Shown: positions 41,479-52,496, counted from the stretch's first letter. The stretch: 64,000 nt of DNA from Alphaproteobacteria bacterium (GCA_009929265.1 SAAU01000005.1:1-64000); one strand, 5' to 3'. Program-made: numbers and translations. The notes: a model not told the origin generated them from the letters alone.

Positions 41479-42171
41479 TTAATATAGTTTTTTATCTTCA
41501 TTATACGTCGTTTCCGGCCGAACAGAGGATATATAAACGATGGCAAGTAAGGCAAAGATATACGCCTGAATGGCCCCTGTTAAAAGTCCCAAAAGTTGCA
41601 TCGAAATGGGAAGCAAAAATGGAACCATAGACATTAAAACCATTCCAATCATAACGCCGCTGAATATATTTCCATAGAGCCGAAAGGCCAGTGAAAAGGA
41701 GGAAGAAAATTCCCCCAAAATATTCATGGGAAGCATAATGGGAACGGGATCGATGAATTTTTTTAAGTATCCCTTTAGTCCTGCGTTTTGAATACTAAAA
41801 ACAGGGATAGCCAAAAAGACACAAAAAGCAAACGCCGATGTGGTTGATAAAGAGGCCGTAGGGGGTTTAAACCAAGGAACGAAAGTCAGTAAATTACAGG
41901 TTAATATAAACAAGAAAAGGGTCATAATAAAGGTTAGATATTTGGAAGGATTATCCCCACTGACGGCCATAATCTGTTCCCGAATATTCATCACAAGAAA
42001 CTCAATAATTGTTTGTAATTTTGACGAAACCTTGTCTGATTTTAACCGCCGAGTTATGAAAATAGACATCCCAACAAGAAGCGCCATTACAATCCATGTG
42101 TAAAAGATTGTGGCGTTTATCCCAAATCCAAAAAGGGTAAAAACAAGAGAGGTATCAAAATTTTCTATCAT
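41479..42171 (-). CDS. atpB: N-ATPase subunit a
   Basis: Stationary ion-channel subunit of Fo. 230 residues with five or six membrane helices. The essential Arg lies in SLAFRLYGNIFSGVMIG, and the C-terminal helix in LLGLLTGAIQAYIFALLAIVYI. The start overlaps the atpR stop by four bases, so translation is coupled. Confidence 0.93.
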   Translation of the reverse strand: MIENFDTSLVFTLFGFGINATIFYTWIVMALLVGMSIFITRRLKSDKVSSKLQTIIEFLVMNIREQIMAVSGDNPSKYLTFIMTLFLFILTCNLLTFVPWFKPPTASLSTTSAFAFCVFLAIPVFSIQNAGLKGYLKKFIDPVPIMLPMNILGEFSSSFSLAFRLYGNIFSGVMIGMVLMSMVPFLLPISMQLLGLLTGAIQAYIFALLAIVYISSVRPETTYNEDKKLY

Positions 42172-42497
42172 TTTGTTTTTTTGCCTTTTCCTTGTTTTGC
42201 CGCACCTTCTGGAAGCTTTTTAGCTTGCTTTGAAACATAAAAAAACCGCATGACCATAAATCCAAAAAGAAATGCCAGAACGCGCAACACGTTATCTTGA
42301 GCCATAATACCCAAAAGAGAGAGTAAAATTAAAATCCTAAGTAAAAAGGATGAAAATAAAAACAATCCTTTGCGTTTCATTTTAGGCAATAGAGTAATCG
42401 TTTTATAGAGGGCGTAAAAATAAGCAAACCCGGAAAAAGCGCCTGCGCTGAAACAACAAAGACTATTCCAAAAAGAAAGAGGGGAGATGGGCATCAT
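42168..42497 (-). CDS. atpR: N-ATPase subunit AtpR
   Basis: A 109-residue membrane protein with three hydrophobic helices (FWNSLCCFSAGAFSGFAYFYAL, a central LFLFSSFLLRILILLSLLGIM with an embedded Arg, and VLRVLAFLFGFMVMRFFYV) and a basic tail. Position, size and topology match AtpR, a subunit unique to N-type ATPases and proposed to assist c-ring or ion handling. It overlaps both neighbours by four bases. Confidence 0.82.
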   Translation of the reverse strand: MMPISPLSFWNSLCCFSAGAFSGFAYFYALYKTITLLPKMKRKGLFLFSSFLLRILILLSLLGIMAQDNVLRVLAFLFGFMVMRFFYVSKQAKKLPEGAAKQGKGKKTK

Positions 42498-42925
42498 TTT
42501 TTAGACCTCCGTTTTGATGTGTTTTTCCAATATTTTTGTCTTGTTAAGGAAAATTTCGTTTTTAAAAGAATTGTTTTATCTTTTTGCGAAAGAGCGTTTT
42601 TGATTTCATCTTGTTCTTTCTTGCGGGCTTCTTTGTTTTTCTTAAATCCTTCGGTTAAGGTCCAATGTGTGGCTGCGATAAATCCCAAAATTGAAAATAA
42701 AAGAACGAGATTAAGTGTCCAAGAAAAAGAAGTTTCTAAAAGATGATCTAAAAATCGGCCCACAAAAAGTCCAAATAAAGACGGCAAAACAACATACCAG
42801 CCATAAAGGCCCAAAACGCCAGTATTTCTGAAAATGGCGTTGCGATGTTGTGTTGATTTTTGTTTTATTTTATAGGTTAAAACATCCAGCAATTTATCTT
42901 TATCTAGAAAATCATTCTTTCCCAT
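42494..42925 (-). CDS. atpQ: N-ATPase subunit AtpQ (AtpI/AtpZ-like)
   Basis: 143 residues with two membrane helices (LYGWYVVLPSLFGLFVGRFLDHLL and LNLVLLFSILGFIAATHWTL), the AtpI/AtpZ-like pattern, and long charged ends. In N-type operons this gene lies between atpC and atpR, as here. It overlaps atpC by 14 bases. Role probably in rotor assembly or as a Mg2+/ion-related accessory (family inference). Confidence 0.82.
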   Translation of the reverse strand: MGKNDFLDKDKLLDVLTYKIKQKSTQHRNAIFRNTGVLGLYGWYVVLPSLFGLFVGRFLDHLLETSFSWTLNLVLLFSILGFIAATHWTLTEGFKKNKEARKKEQDEIKNALSQKDKTILLKTKFSLTRQKYWKNTSKRRSKK

Positions 42926-43321
42926 AAAGAGTCTCCTTTTGCTTCAAACTGATAAATCCACGGGTTAAGCCGGCTTCAAGACGCGCCATAACGGTATTAA
43001 ATTCACGGCGTTCCTGTTCTTCTTTTTGGAAAGTTTCGGTCATAATATTCATCAATTTCTTCAAATCATTTCCCAAAAGAGCCCACCGAACAGAAAGAAA
43101 GACAACTTCATTTTGTTTTACAAGGACACCTTTGTTGCAAGCGATATAAAGAGGCTTTTCTTTTCCTTTTACAAAATAGGTTAAAATGTCAGGCGTTAAT
43201 TCGCTGATATAATCGGCATGGTGCTCTAAAAAAGTGTGTCCGCCATCAACAGCTTGAAAGGAAAGTTTTTCAATTTCCTTTTCCAAAATAACTCCTGTTG
43301 GCGAAAAAACTTTTAAAAGCA

Positions 43322-43322
<1 letters not shown>
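42912..43322 (-). CDS. atpC: N-ATPase subunit epsilon
   Basis: 136 residues. The N-terminal beta-sandwich domain reads LLKVFSPTGVILEKEIEKLSFQAVDGGHTFLEHHADYISELTPDILTYF, typical of epsilon; the C-terminal part is helical. The start overlaps the atpD stop. Couples the central stalk to the c ring. Confidence 0.9.
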
Positions 43323-44722
<1,400 letters not shown>

Positions 44723-44736
44723 TTAGCAGAAATTTA

Positions 44737-45093
44737 TTATTTTTCTTTAGGAATAGCCGTTAATCCCCAGAGTTCTTCTAAATTATATTTTTCCCGTGTT
44801 TCTGGGTGAAAGATGTGAACAATAACGTCCCCTGCATCCAAAATAACCCAGTCGCCTGTTCCTTCTTTTCCATCAATTCTAAAAGAAACTTTTATCTCTT
44901 TTAACTTTTTCCCAACCATTTCGGCTAAAGAAAAAACATGTCTTGAGGACGTTCCAGAGGCAATGATAAGTACGTCGGCTAAGCTTGTTTTTTTGCCAAT
45001 ATCGGCAGAAAGCACATTTTCAGCTTTTGCGTCGTCAAGAACAGATAAAATAACCTTTTTTAATTCCTCGGAAGAAGGTCTTGATGTTTTCAT
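44737..45093 (-). CDS. rsfS: Ribosomal silencing factor RsfS
   Basis: 118 residues matching RsfS/Iojap: LDDAKAENVLSADIGKKTSLADVLIIASGTSSRHV, then DGKEGTGDWVILDAGDVIVHIFHPETREKYNLEELW. It binds L14 on the large subunit and blocks subunit joining in starved cells. It starts one base after obgE ends; both are ribosome-assembly genes. Confidence 0.94.
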   Translation of the reverse strand: MKTSRPSSEELKKVILSVLDDAKAENVLSADIGKKTSLADVLIIASGTSSRHVFSLAEMVGKKLKEIKVSFRIDGKEGTGDWVILDAGDVIVHIFHPETREKYNLEELWGLTAIPKEK

Positions 45094-45094
45094 A

Positions 45095-46090
45095 TTATTC
45101 TCCTTTTGATTTTATGTATGAAGAGGCCCGTCGTAAAAGAGGAAGAATGCCTTGCCCTGCAATGGCAGAGATAACAAAAACTTCTTTCTTTGAACAAGCT
45201 TCAAGTTCTTTTTTCTTCTTTTCTAAATCTTCTGGCAAAAGACTGTCAGCTTTGTTGATGGCTAGAACTTCTTTTTTTGCTGCTAAAGAAGGAGAATATT
45301 TTTCAAGCTCTTGACGAATAACCTGATAAGAATGAGCTATATCTTCTTCTGTGCCATCAATTAAATGAATAAGGACAGAACACCTGTCTACATGACGTAA
45401 GAAATTAATGCCAAGGCCTGCGCCCTCTGAAGCGCCCTCAATTAACCCAGGAATATCAGCAAGAAGGATTTCTTTATCATCCACCATGGCGACCCCCAAA
45501 TTTGGGTGAAGCGTTGTAAAAGGATAGTTTGCAATTTTAGGGCGAGCTTTTGTCAACATGGAAAGAAGCGTTGATTTTCCCGCATTTGGAAGGCCTACAA
45601 GCCCTACATCTGCAATCAATTTTAGGCGAAGCCAAACCCAATATTCTTCCCCTTCTTCTCCGTCTTCGGCATATTCTGGGGCTTGATTGGTAGAGGTTTT
45701 GAAAAACTCATTTCCTCGGCCCCCTTTACCGCCTTTTGCAATCAGGAATCTTTCGCCAGCGATTGTCATATCTTTGATAAGGGTTTTGCCGTCTTCGGCC
45801 AAAATTTCGGTTCCAACAGGAACTTTGATAATTAGATTTTCTCCTTTAGCCCCAGCTCTACTGCGGCCCGATCCATTCACCCCTTTAGGGGCCCGAAAAT
45901 GTTGCTGATAGCGAAAATCAATTAAGGTGTTTAGGTTTTCGACAGCCTCAAAGTAAACATTGGCGCCTTTTCCCCCGTTGCCCCCATTGGGACCCCCGTA
46001 TTCAACAAACTTTTCATGGCGAAAAGCGATACATCCATTTCCGCCATCTCCAGCTTTAAGATAGATTTTTGCCTGGTCTAAAAATTTCAT
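45095..46090 (-). CDS. obgE: GTPase Obg/CgtA
   Basis: Ribosome-assembly and stringent-response GTPase. 331 residues: the Gly-rich Obg fold (KAGDGGNGCIAFRHEKFVEYGGPNGGNGGKG), then the G domain (GLPNAGKSTLLSMLTKA, the switch region NYPFTTLHPNLGV, DIPGLIEGA, and NKAD). There is no C-terminal OCT domain, usual for alphaproteobacteria. AGGAG lies 12 bases before the ATG. Confidence 0.95.
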   Translation of the reverse strand: MKFLDQAKIYLKAGDGGNGCIAFRHEKFVEYGGPNGGNGGKGANVYFEAVENLNTLIDFRYQQHFRAPKGVNGSGRSRAGAKGENLIIKVPVGTEILAEDGKTLIKDMTIAGERFLIAKGGKGGRGNEFFKTSTNQAPEYAEDGEEGEEYWVWLRLKLIADVGLVGLPNAGKSTLLSMLTKARPKIANYPFTTLHPNLGVAMVDDKEILLADIPGLIEGASEGAGLGINFLRHVDRCSVLIHLIDGTEEDIAHSYQVIRQELEKYSPSLAAKKEVLAINKADSLLPEDLEKKKKELEACSKKEVFVISAIAGQGILPLLRRASSYIKSKGE

Positions 46091-46195
46091 AATAAATAAT
46101 CTCCTAAATATGACTGTATTCTAAACGAAAATAAGAGAATAGCAACATTCTTTTCTCATTTTATACGTTTTTTTATAAGAGTTTTAATAAAAACA

Positions 46196-46236
46196 AAAAA
46201 CAATCTCTTTTATGAAATCCAAAGAGACTGTTTTTA
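46196..46236 (-). terminator. Terminator after accBC
   Basis: AGTCTCTTT pairs with AAAGAGATT on the minus strand, followed by six T. It separates accC from the obgE operon. Confidence 0.7.
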
Positions 46237-46260
46237 TTATTTTTTTATGATAGATAGGAA

Positions 46261-47604
46261 TTAAGATTCTTTTAAAAGCTTTTTTTCCAACCAATGGATA
46301 TTGTATTGTCCATCAATAAAATCCGGTGTTGAAATGATTTTTTGATGAAGGGGGATGGTTGTTTGAATCCCATCTGCAACAAATTCTTGTAAAGCCCTTC
46401 GAAGACGCATGAGAGCACTGTTTCTTGTGCGCCCAAAAACGATAAGCTTTGCTATCATACTGTCGTAGTAAGGGGGAATGGAGTATCCTGCATAAACCTC
46501 AGAATCAACGCGAACCCAAAGCCCGCCTGGCACATGCCAAGCTTTAACTTTCCCTGGGGAAGGGACAAAAGTTTCTGGATTTTCAGCGTTAATACGGCAT
46601 TCAATGGCAAACCCTTCAAAACGAATATCTTTTTGTTCAAAGCTTAAAGGAAGTCCTGCGGCAACCTTAATTTGTTCTTGAACCAAATCGATTCCAGTCA
46701 CCATTTCTGTGACGGGATGTTCTACTTGAAGACGAGTATTCATTTCCATAAAATAAAACTCCCCATTTTCATAAAGAAATTCAAGAGTTCCTGCACTAAA
46801 ATAACCTAGCTTTTCCATGGCTTGACGGACCGTTTCAGAAATTCTGGCGCGTTCTTGCTTGTTTAAAGCTGGAGAAGGGGATTCTTCCAAAACTTTTTGG
46901 TTGCGGCGTTGAAGAGAGCAATCTCTTTCTCCCAAAGTCACCACATGTCCAAATTTATCGCCCAAAACTTGAATTTCAATATGACGAGGATTTTCTAAAT
47001 ATTTTTCAATATAGACAACATCACTTGTGAAGTTTGTTTTCGCCTCTGTTCTTGCAATGAAATAATTGTTGGTCATATCTTCATTATTATAACAAACTTT
47101 CATTCCCTTTCCCCCGCCACCAGCAGAGGCTTTAATAATAACAGGATAACCAATTTCGTTTGATATTTCTAAAGCTTTTTCAACGTTTTCAACGGCGCCT
47201 TTAGAGCCAGGAACTGTCGGAAGTCCAATTTCAATGGCTGTTTTTTTCGCCTCAATTTTATCGCCCATGAGACGAATCATTTTAGGACTCGGGCCGATAA
47301 AGGAAATACCATGCTCCTCAATCATTTCAGCAAAGTCAGCATTTTCAGACAAAAATCCATATCCAGGGTGAATGGCATCCGCCCCCGTCACCAAGGCGGC
47401 ACTAATAATGGAAGGTTTGTTGAGGTAAGAATCCTTTGAGCTTGCTTTTCCGATACAAATGGCTTCATCTGCCAAACGGACATGCATAGCATCTCTATCC
47501 GCTGTTGAATGAACAGCAACAGTTTTGATGCCCATTTCTTTACAGGCTCTATGAATACGGAGGGCAATTTCGCCACGGTTAGCAATAAGAACTTTTTCAA
47601 ACAT
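46261..47604 (-). CDS. accC: Acetyl-CoA carboxylase, biotin carboxylase subunit
   Basis: Carboxylates the biotin of AccB with ATP and bicarbonate, the first step of fatty-acid synthesis. 447 residues, normal length. Features: KVLIANRGEIALRIHRACKEMG, the ATP-grasp Gly-rich loop (IKASAGGGGKGMK), GERDCSLQRRNQKVLEESPSP, MEMNTRLQVEHPVTEM. It follows accB by 38 bases. Confidence 0.96.
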   Translation of the reverse strand: MFEKVLIANRGEIALRIHRACKEMGIKTVAVHSTADRDAMHVRLADEAICIGKASSKDSYLNKPSIISAALVTGADAIHPGYGFLSENADFAEMIEEHGISFIGPSPKMIRLMGDKIEAKKTAIEIGLPTVPGSKGAVENVEKALEISNEIGYPVIIKASAGGGGKGMKVCYNNEDMTNNYFIARTEAKTNFTSDVVYIEKYLENPRHIEIQVLGDKFGHVVTLGERDCSLQRRNQKVLEESPSPALNKQERARISETVRQAMEKLGYFSAGTLEFLYENGEFYFMEMNTRLQVEHPVTEMVTGIDLVQEQIKVAAGLPLSFEQKDIRFEGFAIECRINAENPETFVPSPGKVKAWHVPGGLWVRVDSEVYAGYSIPPYYDSMIAKLIVFGRTRNSALMRLRRALQEFVADGIQTTIPLHQKIISTPDFIDGQYNIHWLEKKLLKES

Positions 47605-47642
47605 AATTTATTCCAAGTTAATAAGTTTGTTAAATCAAATCT

Positions 47643-48101
47643 CTATTCTAAAGAGAAAAGGATTTCATCAAATTCGATAGGTTGTCCATCTTCCACAAAA
47701 ATCTTGCTGATTTTTCCAGAGCGAGGAGCTTTTAAGGGATTAAATGTCTTCATCGCTTCCACCAAGCAAAGGGTGTCGCCCTTTTTGACAGATTTTCCTT
47801 CTTCTATGAAGGGATTGGCTCCAGGTTCAGGGCTCATAAAAATAACCCCAACAAGAGGAGATCTAATCATATCTTTTTCATCAAGCTCTTTTGCAACAAC
47901 GGCTGTGTTTGCCGTGTTTTGAGAAACAGGGGCTAAGGAAGGAGCGCCCGCTTGAGGTATAATAATAGGAGCTGCTGTATTTGCTTGCTCTCCAACAATT
48001 TTAATACGGAAAGTTTCCGTTTCGTATTCAATTTCTTGAAGCTTTTTTTTATGAAGAACGTCTGCTAAAGCATTTAGGACAGTTTTGTTAATTTCAGTCA
48101 T
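47643..48101 (-). CDS. accB: Biotin carboxyl carrier protein
   Basis: 152 residues: a small N-terminal helix-strand part, a Pro/Ala linker, then the biotinyl domain with the EAMK motif (Lys118 in CLVEAMKTFNPLKA). It carries CO2 from AccC to the carboxyltransferase. A good AAGGGA site precedes the ATG. Confidence 0.95.
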   Translation of the reverse strand: MTEINKTVLNALADVLHKKKLQEIEYETETFRIKIVGEQANTAAPIIIPQAGAPSLAPVSQNTANTAVVAKELDEKDMIRSPLVGVIFMSPEPGANPFIEEGKSVKKGDTLCLVEAMKTFNPLKAPRSGKISKIFVEDGQPIEFDEILFSLE

Positions 48102-48300
48102 AAGTATCCCTTATAAAAAGTTAATTTAAAATTACTATAGACTGTTTTTTAACTTTGGAAAAGCCTTTCAACTTCAATTTTTACTACAAACTCTTACAAA
48201 AAAAGAAAAGTAAAAAAATTACATATTGAAAAATAAGAATATTTTTTTATCCAGTAAGAAATAAGACTTTTTTATGAAATTTTCATCAAAGAAAAAAGCT

Positions 48301-49419
48301 TTAATATTCTAAAGAAAGATTATTTCCAAAATTACACCAAATTTCATACGGAATCGTTTCGGCTAAAACGGCAAGTTCTGAGGCCGAAACAGCGTTTTTC
48401 CCTTGTCCCCCCATCAGATAAACGTCTTGATAAAGAGCGACATTTTCAATCTCTGTTAAATCAATCAAAATAACTTCCATACAGACGCGGCCCAAGACTT
48501 TTGCTCTTTTTCCTGAAATCATAACCTCTGCTTTATCGGATAAAATCCGGGGATACCCGTGAGCATATCCAATTCCAACAACGCCAATTTTCATGTCTTT
48601 TGGGGCTGTAAAAGTGCGATTATAGCTTAATGTGGCGCCTTTTTGAACAGTCCGAATTTCAAGCAAAGGGGCTTTCACGCTCATCGCAGGGAAAAAGATT
48701 TCACCCAAAGCATGAGAGGAGGTTCCTTCCAAAGGATTCCCGCCGTAAAGGGTGAAGCCTGCCCGTGTATAATCAAAAGATGTGTCGTTAAAGCAAAGAT
48801 CCCCTGCTGAATTGGAAAGAGATGATTTTATTTGAGGAAATTTTGTTTTAAGCGCTTTAACAATGTTTTTAAAAAGGGTAATTTGCCCCAAGCTATAGGC
48901 TTTTTCGTTTTCATCTTCTGAACAGGAAAAATGGGAAAAAACAAGCTCTGGCATAATGAAATTATCAACCGATAAAGTATCAAGCAAAGCGTCCAATTCC
49001 TCTACATTAAAGCCAAATCGATTCATACCCGTGTTGAATTTAAGGGCAACAGGGACGGCAGAGAGATTGTTTTCTTTGCACACTTCTTTAAGTTCTTCAA
49101 TTTGTTCAAAATTATGCAAAGAAGGTAAAATATCGTTTTGAAAAGCGTCTAAAAAATCTTCTTTTTGAAGGGTGCCAAGAAGGGCTAAAAGCTTTGTTTT
49201 AACGCAAGAAAGTGTCCTTAACCGGAGACCTTCTTTAACTGTTCCAACGGCAAAATAGTCGGGGTGATATTTTTCTAAAGCCTCGGAAACGGGACCCAAA
49301 CCATGCCCATAGGCATTCGCTTTGACAACGGGGATAATTTTATGTCCGTTTTGAATTAGTTTTTCGTAATTATGGCAAATGGCCTGAAGGTCAATTTCTA
49401 GTTTAAATGTATTACTCAT
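48301..49419 (-). CDS. alr: Alanine racemase
   Basis: PLP enzyme making D-alanine for peptidoglycan. 372 residues: VVKANAYGHG (PLP Lys33), GMNRFGF, the second catalytic Tyr region (GVVGIGYAHGYPR), and GRVCMEVILIDLT. Its start overlaps the stop of the upstream glutaredoxin-like gene by eight bases, so the two are translationally coupled. Confidence 0.95.
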   Translation of the reverse strand: MSNTFKLEIDLQAICHNYEKLIQNGHKIIPVVKANAYGHGLGPVSEALEKYHPDYFAVGTVKEGLRLRTLSCVKTKLLALLGTLQKEDFLDAFQNDILPSLHNFEQIEELKEVCKENNLSAVPVALKFNTGMNRFGFNVEELDALLDTLSVDNFIMPELVFSHFSCSEDENEKAYSLGQITLFKNIVKALKTKFPQIKSSLSNSAGDLCFNDTSFDYTRAGFTLYGGNPLEGTSSHALGEIFFPAMSVKAPLLEIRTVQKGATLSYNRTFTAPKDMKIGVVGIGYAHGYPRILSDKAEVMISGKRAKVLGRVCMEVILIDLTEIENVALYQDVYLMGGQGKNAVSASELAVLAETIPYEIWCNFGNNLSLEY

Positions 49420-49744
49420 CTTTTATTAAAAGTCCAAATTGAATTAAAAGTTTTTCGATATCTTTTGTCTTAAAAAGAGTTCTAAGAGCTCCTCCGGCAC
49501 CGACAAAATGCCCTTTTGCAAATAAAAAAGGGGCTGTTTTTAGCTTTGTTTTCTCTTCTAAAGCAGAGCGGCCTTTTACCTTTAACAAATCAAAAGTTAG
49601 GTAGGAGACCCCCAATAAATCCAAATTTTGACACACAAAAGCACTGTTCGAGTCCATTGGGAAAAGAGGGGTGCCTTTCATATAAAGAACAAGAGGATTT
49701 TTTTGAGTCTCCTCTTCAATCATTTCTGGTGTCAAAAGTTTCAT
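49412..49744 (-). CDS. Glutaredoxin-like protein lacking the catalytic cysteine
   Basis: 110 residues that follow monothiol glutaredoxin (Grx4/GrxD type): NPLVLYMKGTPLFP, then the active-site loop, LGVSYLTFDLL, a cis-Pro segment KTAPFLF, GHFVGAGGALRTLFKTKDIEKLL. The CGFS active site reads Asp31-Ser-Asn-Ser, so the cysteine that binds glutathione and the [2Fe-2S] cluster is gone. The usual Gly-Gly-Cys-Asp is also altered. The fold may be kept as a binding protein. Ribosome site weak; coupled to alr. Confidence 0.75.
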   Translation of the reverse strand: MKLLTPEMIEEETQKNPLVLYMKGTPLFPMDSNSAFVCQNLDLLGVSYLTFDLLKVKGRSALEEKTKLKTAPFLFAKGHFVGAGGALRTLFKTKDIEKLLIQFGLLIKDE

Positions 49745-49825
49745 TTTTTACTGGTCTCTTTGCTCTAAAAAGATTAAACTTACTCTCATAAAAATTTAAG
49801 AAACATTATAAAGGCTTTTTATTAA

Positions 49826-51589
49826 ATGTCGACTGAAAATATCATAAATCAAGCGATAAATTTTCTTTCAAAGGGGGAATATGAAAAAGCAGAGCCGCTT
49901 TTTAGGGAGGTTTTAACCTTAAATCCGAAAGAGGCAGAAGCCCTCTGGGCGCTTGGGGTAATTGCGCTTTCAAAAGGGGCGGGCGAGGTTGCTTTTTCTT
50001 TCTTGTCCAAGGCCTATCAACAGGCACCTAAGGAAGAAAAATATGGATTTACATTGGCTATATCTCTTCAAAATCAGGGAATGGATAAGGAGGCTATTCC
50101 TTTTTATAAAAAGTATCCTTCTTTGCCAGAAGCTTGGATAAATAGAGGGCTGATTGCGCGCAAAAATGGAGAGAAAAAAGAAGCATTAAAAGATTTTCAA
50201 AAAGCTTTAAGTTTGGCGCCAACTCATGAAAAAGCCTTAATCCAACTGGCTCTTTTAAAGCGAGAAGAAGAGGCTTTTGAAGAGGCTTTAGATATTCTGG
50301 AAACTTTGCCTGCAACAGGGGAGGCTCTTTATCAAAAAGCTACAACGTGTCGTTTGATGAAAGACTATGAAACGGCCAAAATTTTATATAATCAACTTTT
50401 GAAAGAAGATTTTATTGAACCTCATTTTTACGACAGTTATGGGATTGCATTAGAAGAGGCGGGGGATTATGAAGAAGCGCTTCGGATGTATGAAAAGGCT
50501 TTTGAAAAAGATGCTTATTTTGCGCAAGCTCTGTTTCATCAGGGAAATGTGTTAAGGAAGTTAAAGAAACCATCAAAGGCCATCGATACCTATCGACGGG
50601 CGCTAATTCTTTCTAAAGAAGACGCCGCTATTTATCATAATTTAGGAATGCTTTTGTCTGAAGAGGGGCTTTATGAGGAGGCTTTAGAAAATTATCGAAA
50701 AGCCATTTTGATAAATCCAGATCAAGTGGAGACCCTTTATAATCTGGCGGATTTACTTGAAAAAGTTGATGAAAATGAGGAAGCGGCAGGACTTTATTTG
50801 AAAATTTTAGCTCTTTTGCATCAGCATTCTTTGAAGGGAATGCGTTGGGCGGAAGTGCGCTTAAGCACGGTGCTTTCTCGGATTAAAAATAAAGAAATTG
50901 CTGAAGGGTTCCTCAAAACGTGGCTTAAGAATTTTCCAAAATCCAAAATGGCCCAAGGCATGCAAAAAATCTTAAAAGAAGAGGGGCTATTGTCAGAATT
51001 TGTGGAATGCTATTACGATGCGTTTGCCGATTCTTACGAAGATAAAATGAAAGAGCTGGCTTGTCAGGTGCCTGTTCTTTTGAAAGAGGTTCTTGCCTCT
51101 AAAAGATTTGATAAAGCTTTAGATTTAGGCTGTGGAACGGGGCTTTTGGTGGATGAAATTTTTTCTATAGCCTCTGACTGGACAGGGGTGGATATTTCTT
51201 CAAAAATGATTCAAAAAGCAAAGGAAAAAGGAAAATACACGACCTTAATTGAATCGGATATGGTTTCTTTTTTGGAAAAAGAAGAAAGGACTTATAATCT
51301 GATTGCCTCCTCTGAGGGGATTTCTTTTATCTCTGAAATTGAGTCGCTTTTTGCCCAAATTTATGCCCGATTATCTTCTAAGGGTGCTTTCGTTTTTTCT
51401 TTTGAAGAAAGTGAAGAAGGGAAGGATTTTACTCTTTTGCCTTCTGGCAGATATGCTCTTTCGGAAAAATTTTTACGAAGCCTTTTAGAGAAAAATGGAT
51501 TTTCAAAGATAACCCTTTATAAAAAAGTTCTTCGAAAAGAAGGGAATGGCCAGTGTCTTGGATTTATTGTAGAAGCTGATAAAGCGTAA
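49826..51589 (+). CDS. TPR protein fused to SAM-dependent methyltransferase
   Basis: 587 residues. Residues 1 to about 390 are tetratricopeptide repeats (KGEYEKAEPLFREVLTLNPKEAEALWALG and many others). Residues about 400-587 are a class I methyltransferase with motif I LDLGCGTGLL, an acidic loop (WTGVDISSKMI), and ESDMVSFL. No signal peptide. Related alphaproteobacterial fusions modify unknown substrates; the TPR part probably holds the target protein. The start codon has only a distant AAAGG. Confidence 0.87.
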   Translation: MSTENIINQAINFLSKGEYEKAEPLFREVLTLNPKEAEALWALGVIALSKGAGEVAFSFLSKAYQQAPKEEKYGFTLAISLQNQGMDKEAIPFYKKYPSLPEAWINRGLIARKNGEKKEALKDFQKALSLAPTHEKALIQLALLKREEEAFEEALDILETLPATGEALYQKATTCRLMKDYETAKILYNQLLKEDFIEPHFYDSYGIALEEAGDYEEALRMYEKAFEKDAYFAQALFHQGNVLRKLKKPSKAIDTYRRALILSKEDAAIYHNLGMLLSEEGLYEEALENYRKAILINPDQVETLYNLADLLEKVDENEEAAGLYLKILALLHQHSLKGMRWAEVRLSTVLSRIKNKEIAEGFLKTWLKNFPKSKMAQGMQKILKEEGLLSEFVECYYDAFADSYEDKMKELACQVPVLLKEVLASKRFDKALDLGCGTGLLVDEIFSIASDWTGVDISSKMIQKAKEKGKYTTLIESDMVSFLEKEERTYNLIASSEGISFISEIESLFAQIYARLSSKGAFVFSFEESEEGKDFTLLPSGRYALSEKFLRSLLEKNGFSKITLYKKVLRKEGNGQCLGFIVEADKA

Positions 51590-51624
51590 AAATTAAAAAA
51601 AAGACAAAAGAAAAATTATAAAAA

Positions 51625-51657
51625 GAAAGCTCCCACAAACGGGAGCTTTTTTCAGTC
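51625..51657 (+). terminator. Terminator after TPR-methyltransferase gene
   Basis: AAAGCTCCC pairs with GGGAGCTTT around ACAAAC, followed by T-run. Confidence 0.85.
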
Positions 51658-51670
51658 AGGAAGAGATGTT

Positions 51671-52336
51671 TTACATAGCTCTTGATTCTGCGCATTTAAC
51701 TTGAATAGGCGGTCTATTATAGAAGAAAAATTTAATTCCTTCTTCATCATAAAGACTGATTTTTTTGAAAAGGCCTGCTGGAAATTCAACTTCTGCAATC
51801 CTTTTATTATTCAAGAAAAAATTATGTTTCACTTTTTGCTCGTCGTCTTCTTTTGTAATATCCATGGCATAAAGGGAATTTCCATTCTTATCAAAGAGGA
51901 TATAGTCTTTCTTATTTTTCTCTTTATTTTGGGAAAATCTTAAACGCAACTTTTTATCTTCGTCGTAAATAGAAAAGCCTATTAGGTCTACGCGGCATTC
52001 ATAAATATGAGAATCCTTTGCGTGAGCTTCTTTGAAATAAATAGGATTTGTTAAAAGACTAGCGTCTCCCATCCGTTCTAAATTTTTAAAACCTCCAAAA
52101 TAACTTTTAGCTTCGGCTAAATCAGCTTCTTTTAAGAAGGCTTCGATTCTGTCTTTTGTTTTTTTCAAGGGAGAAATGTTTTTAAGAGTATGTCCGTTTA
52201 AGGAGTTCTTTCCCTCTTGATTTGATAATATAAATCCTGAAGGGATGTCTTGAATATACCGCATCACCTGGCCAAAACATGTAATTGGATTTTTTTCAAA
52301 AAGAGGGATGTTATTCATTGCATCAAATATTTCCAT
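51671..52336 (-). CDS. Uncharacterised 221-residue protein
   Basis: Not recognised. Strong ribosome site (AGGAGAAACCCTATG). No signal peptide. The C-terminal 110 residues are strand-rich with repeating short units (RLRFSQNKEKNKKDYILFDKNGNSLYAM, then HNFFLNNKRIAEVEFPAGLF, then KISLYDEEGIKFFFYNRPPI). They look like consecutive beta-hairpins, each with an Asp-x-x-Gly or Asn-Asn turn. A small helical N-terminal part precedes this. It stands alone between terminators. Confidence 0.6.
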   Translation of the reverse strand: MEIFDAMNNIPLFEKNPITCFGQVMRYIQDIPSGFILSNQEGKNSLNGHTLKNISPLKKTKDRIEAFLKEADLAEAKSYFGGFKNLERMGDASLLTNPIYFKEAHAKDSHIYECRVDLIGFSIYDEDKKLRLRFSQNKEKNKKDYILFDKNGNSLYAMDITKEDDEQKVKHNFFLNNKRIAEVEFPAGLFKKISLYDEEGIKFFFYNRPPIQVKCAESRAM

Positions 52337-52496
52337 AGGGTTTCTCCTGTTTTATTCAAAATAATTTAAAAAGGGTAAGATGATTTTTATATTTTGTCAA
52401 TAAATTTTTCAAGAAAAAATAATATTGTTATGAAGACATTGAAAATAAAAAGAATTTTCTTAAAATTAAAAAAGAAAGGGAACGTCCCTCAAAAAA

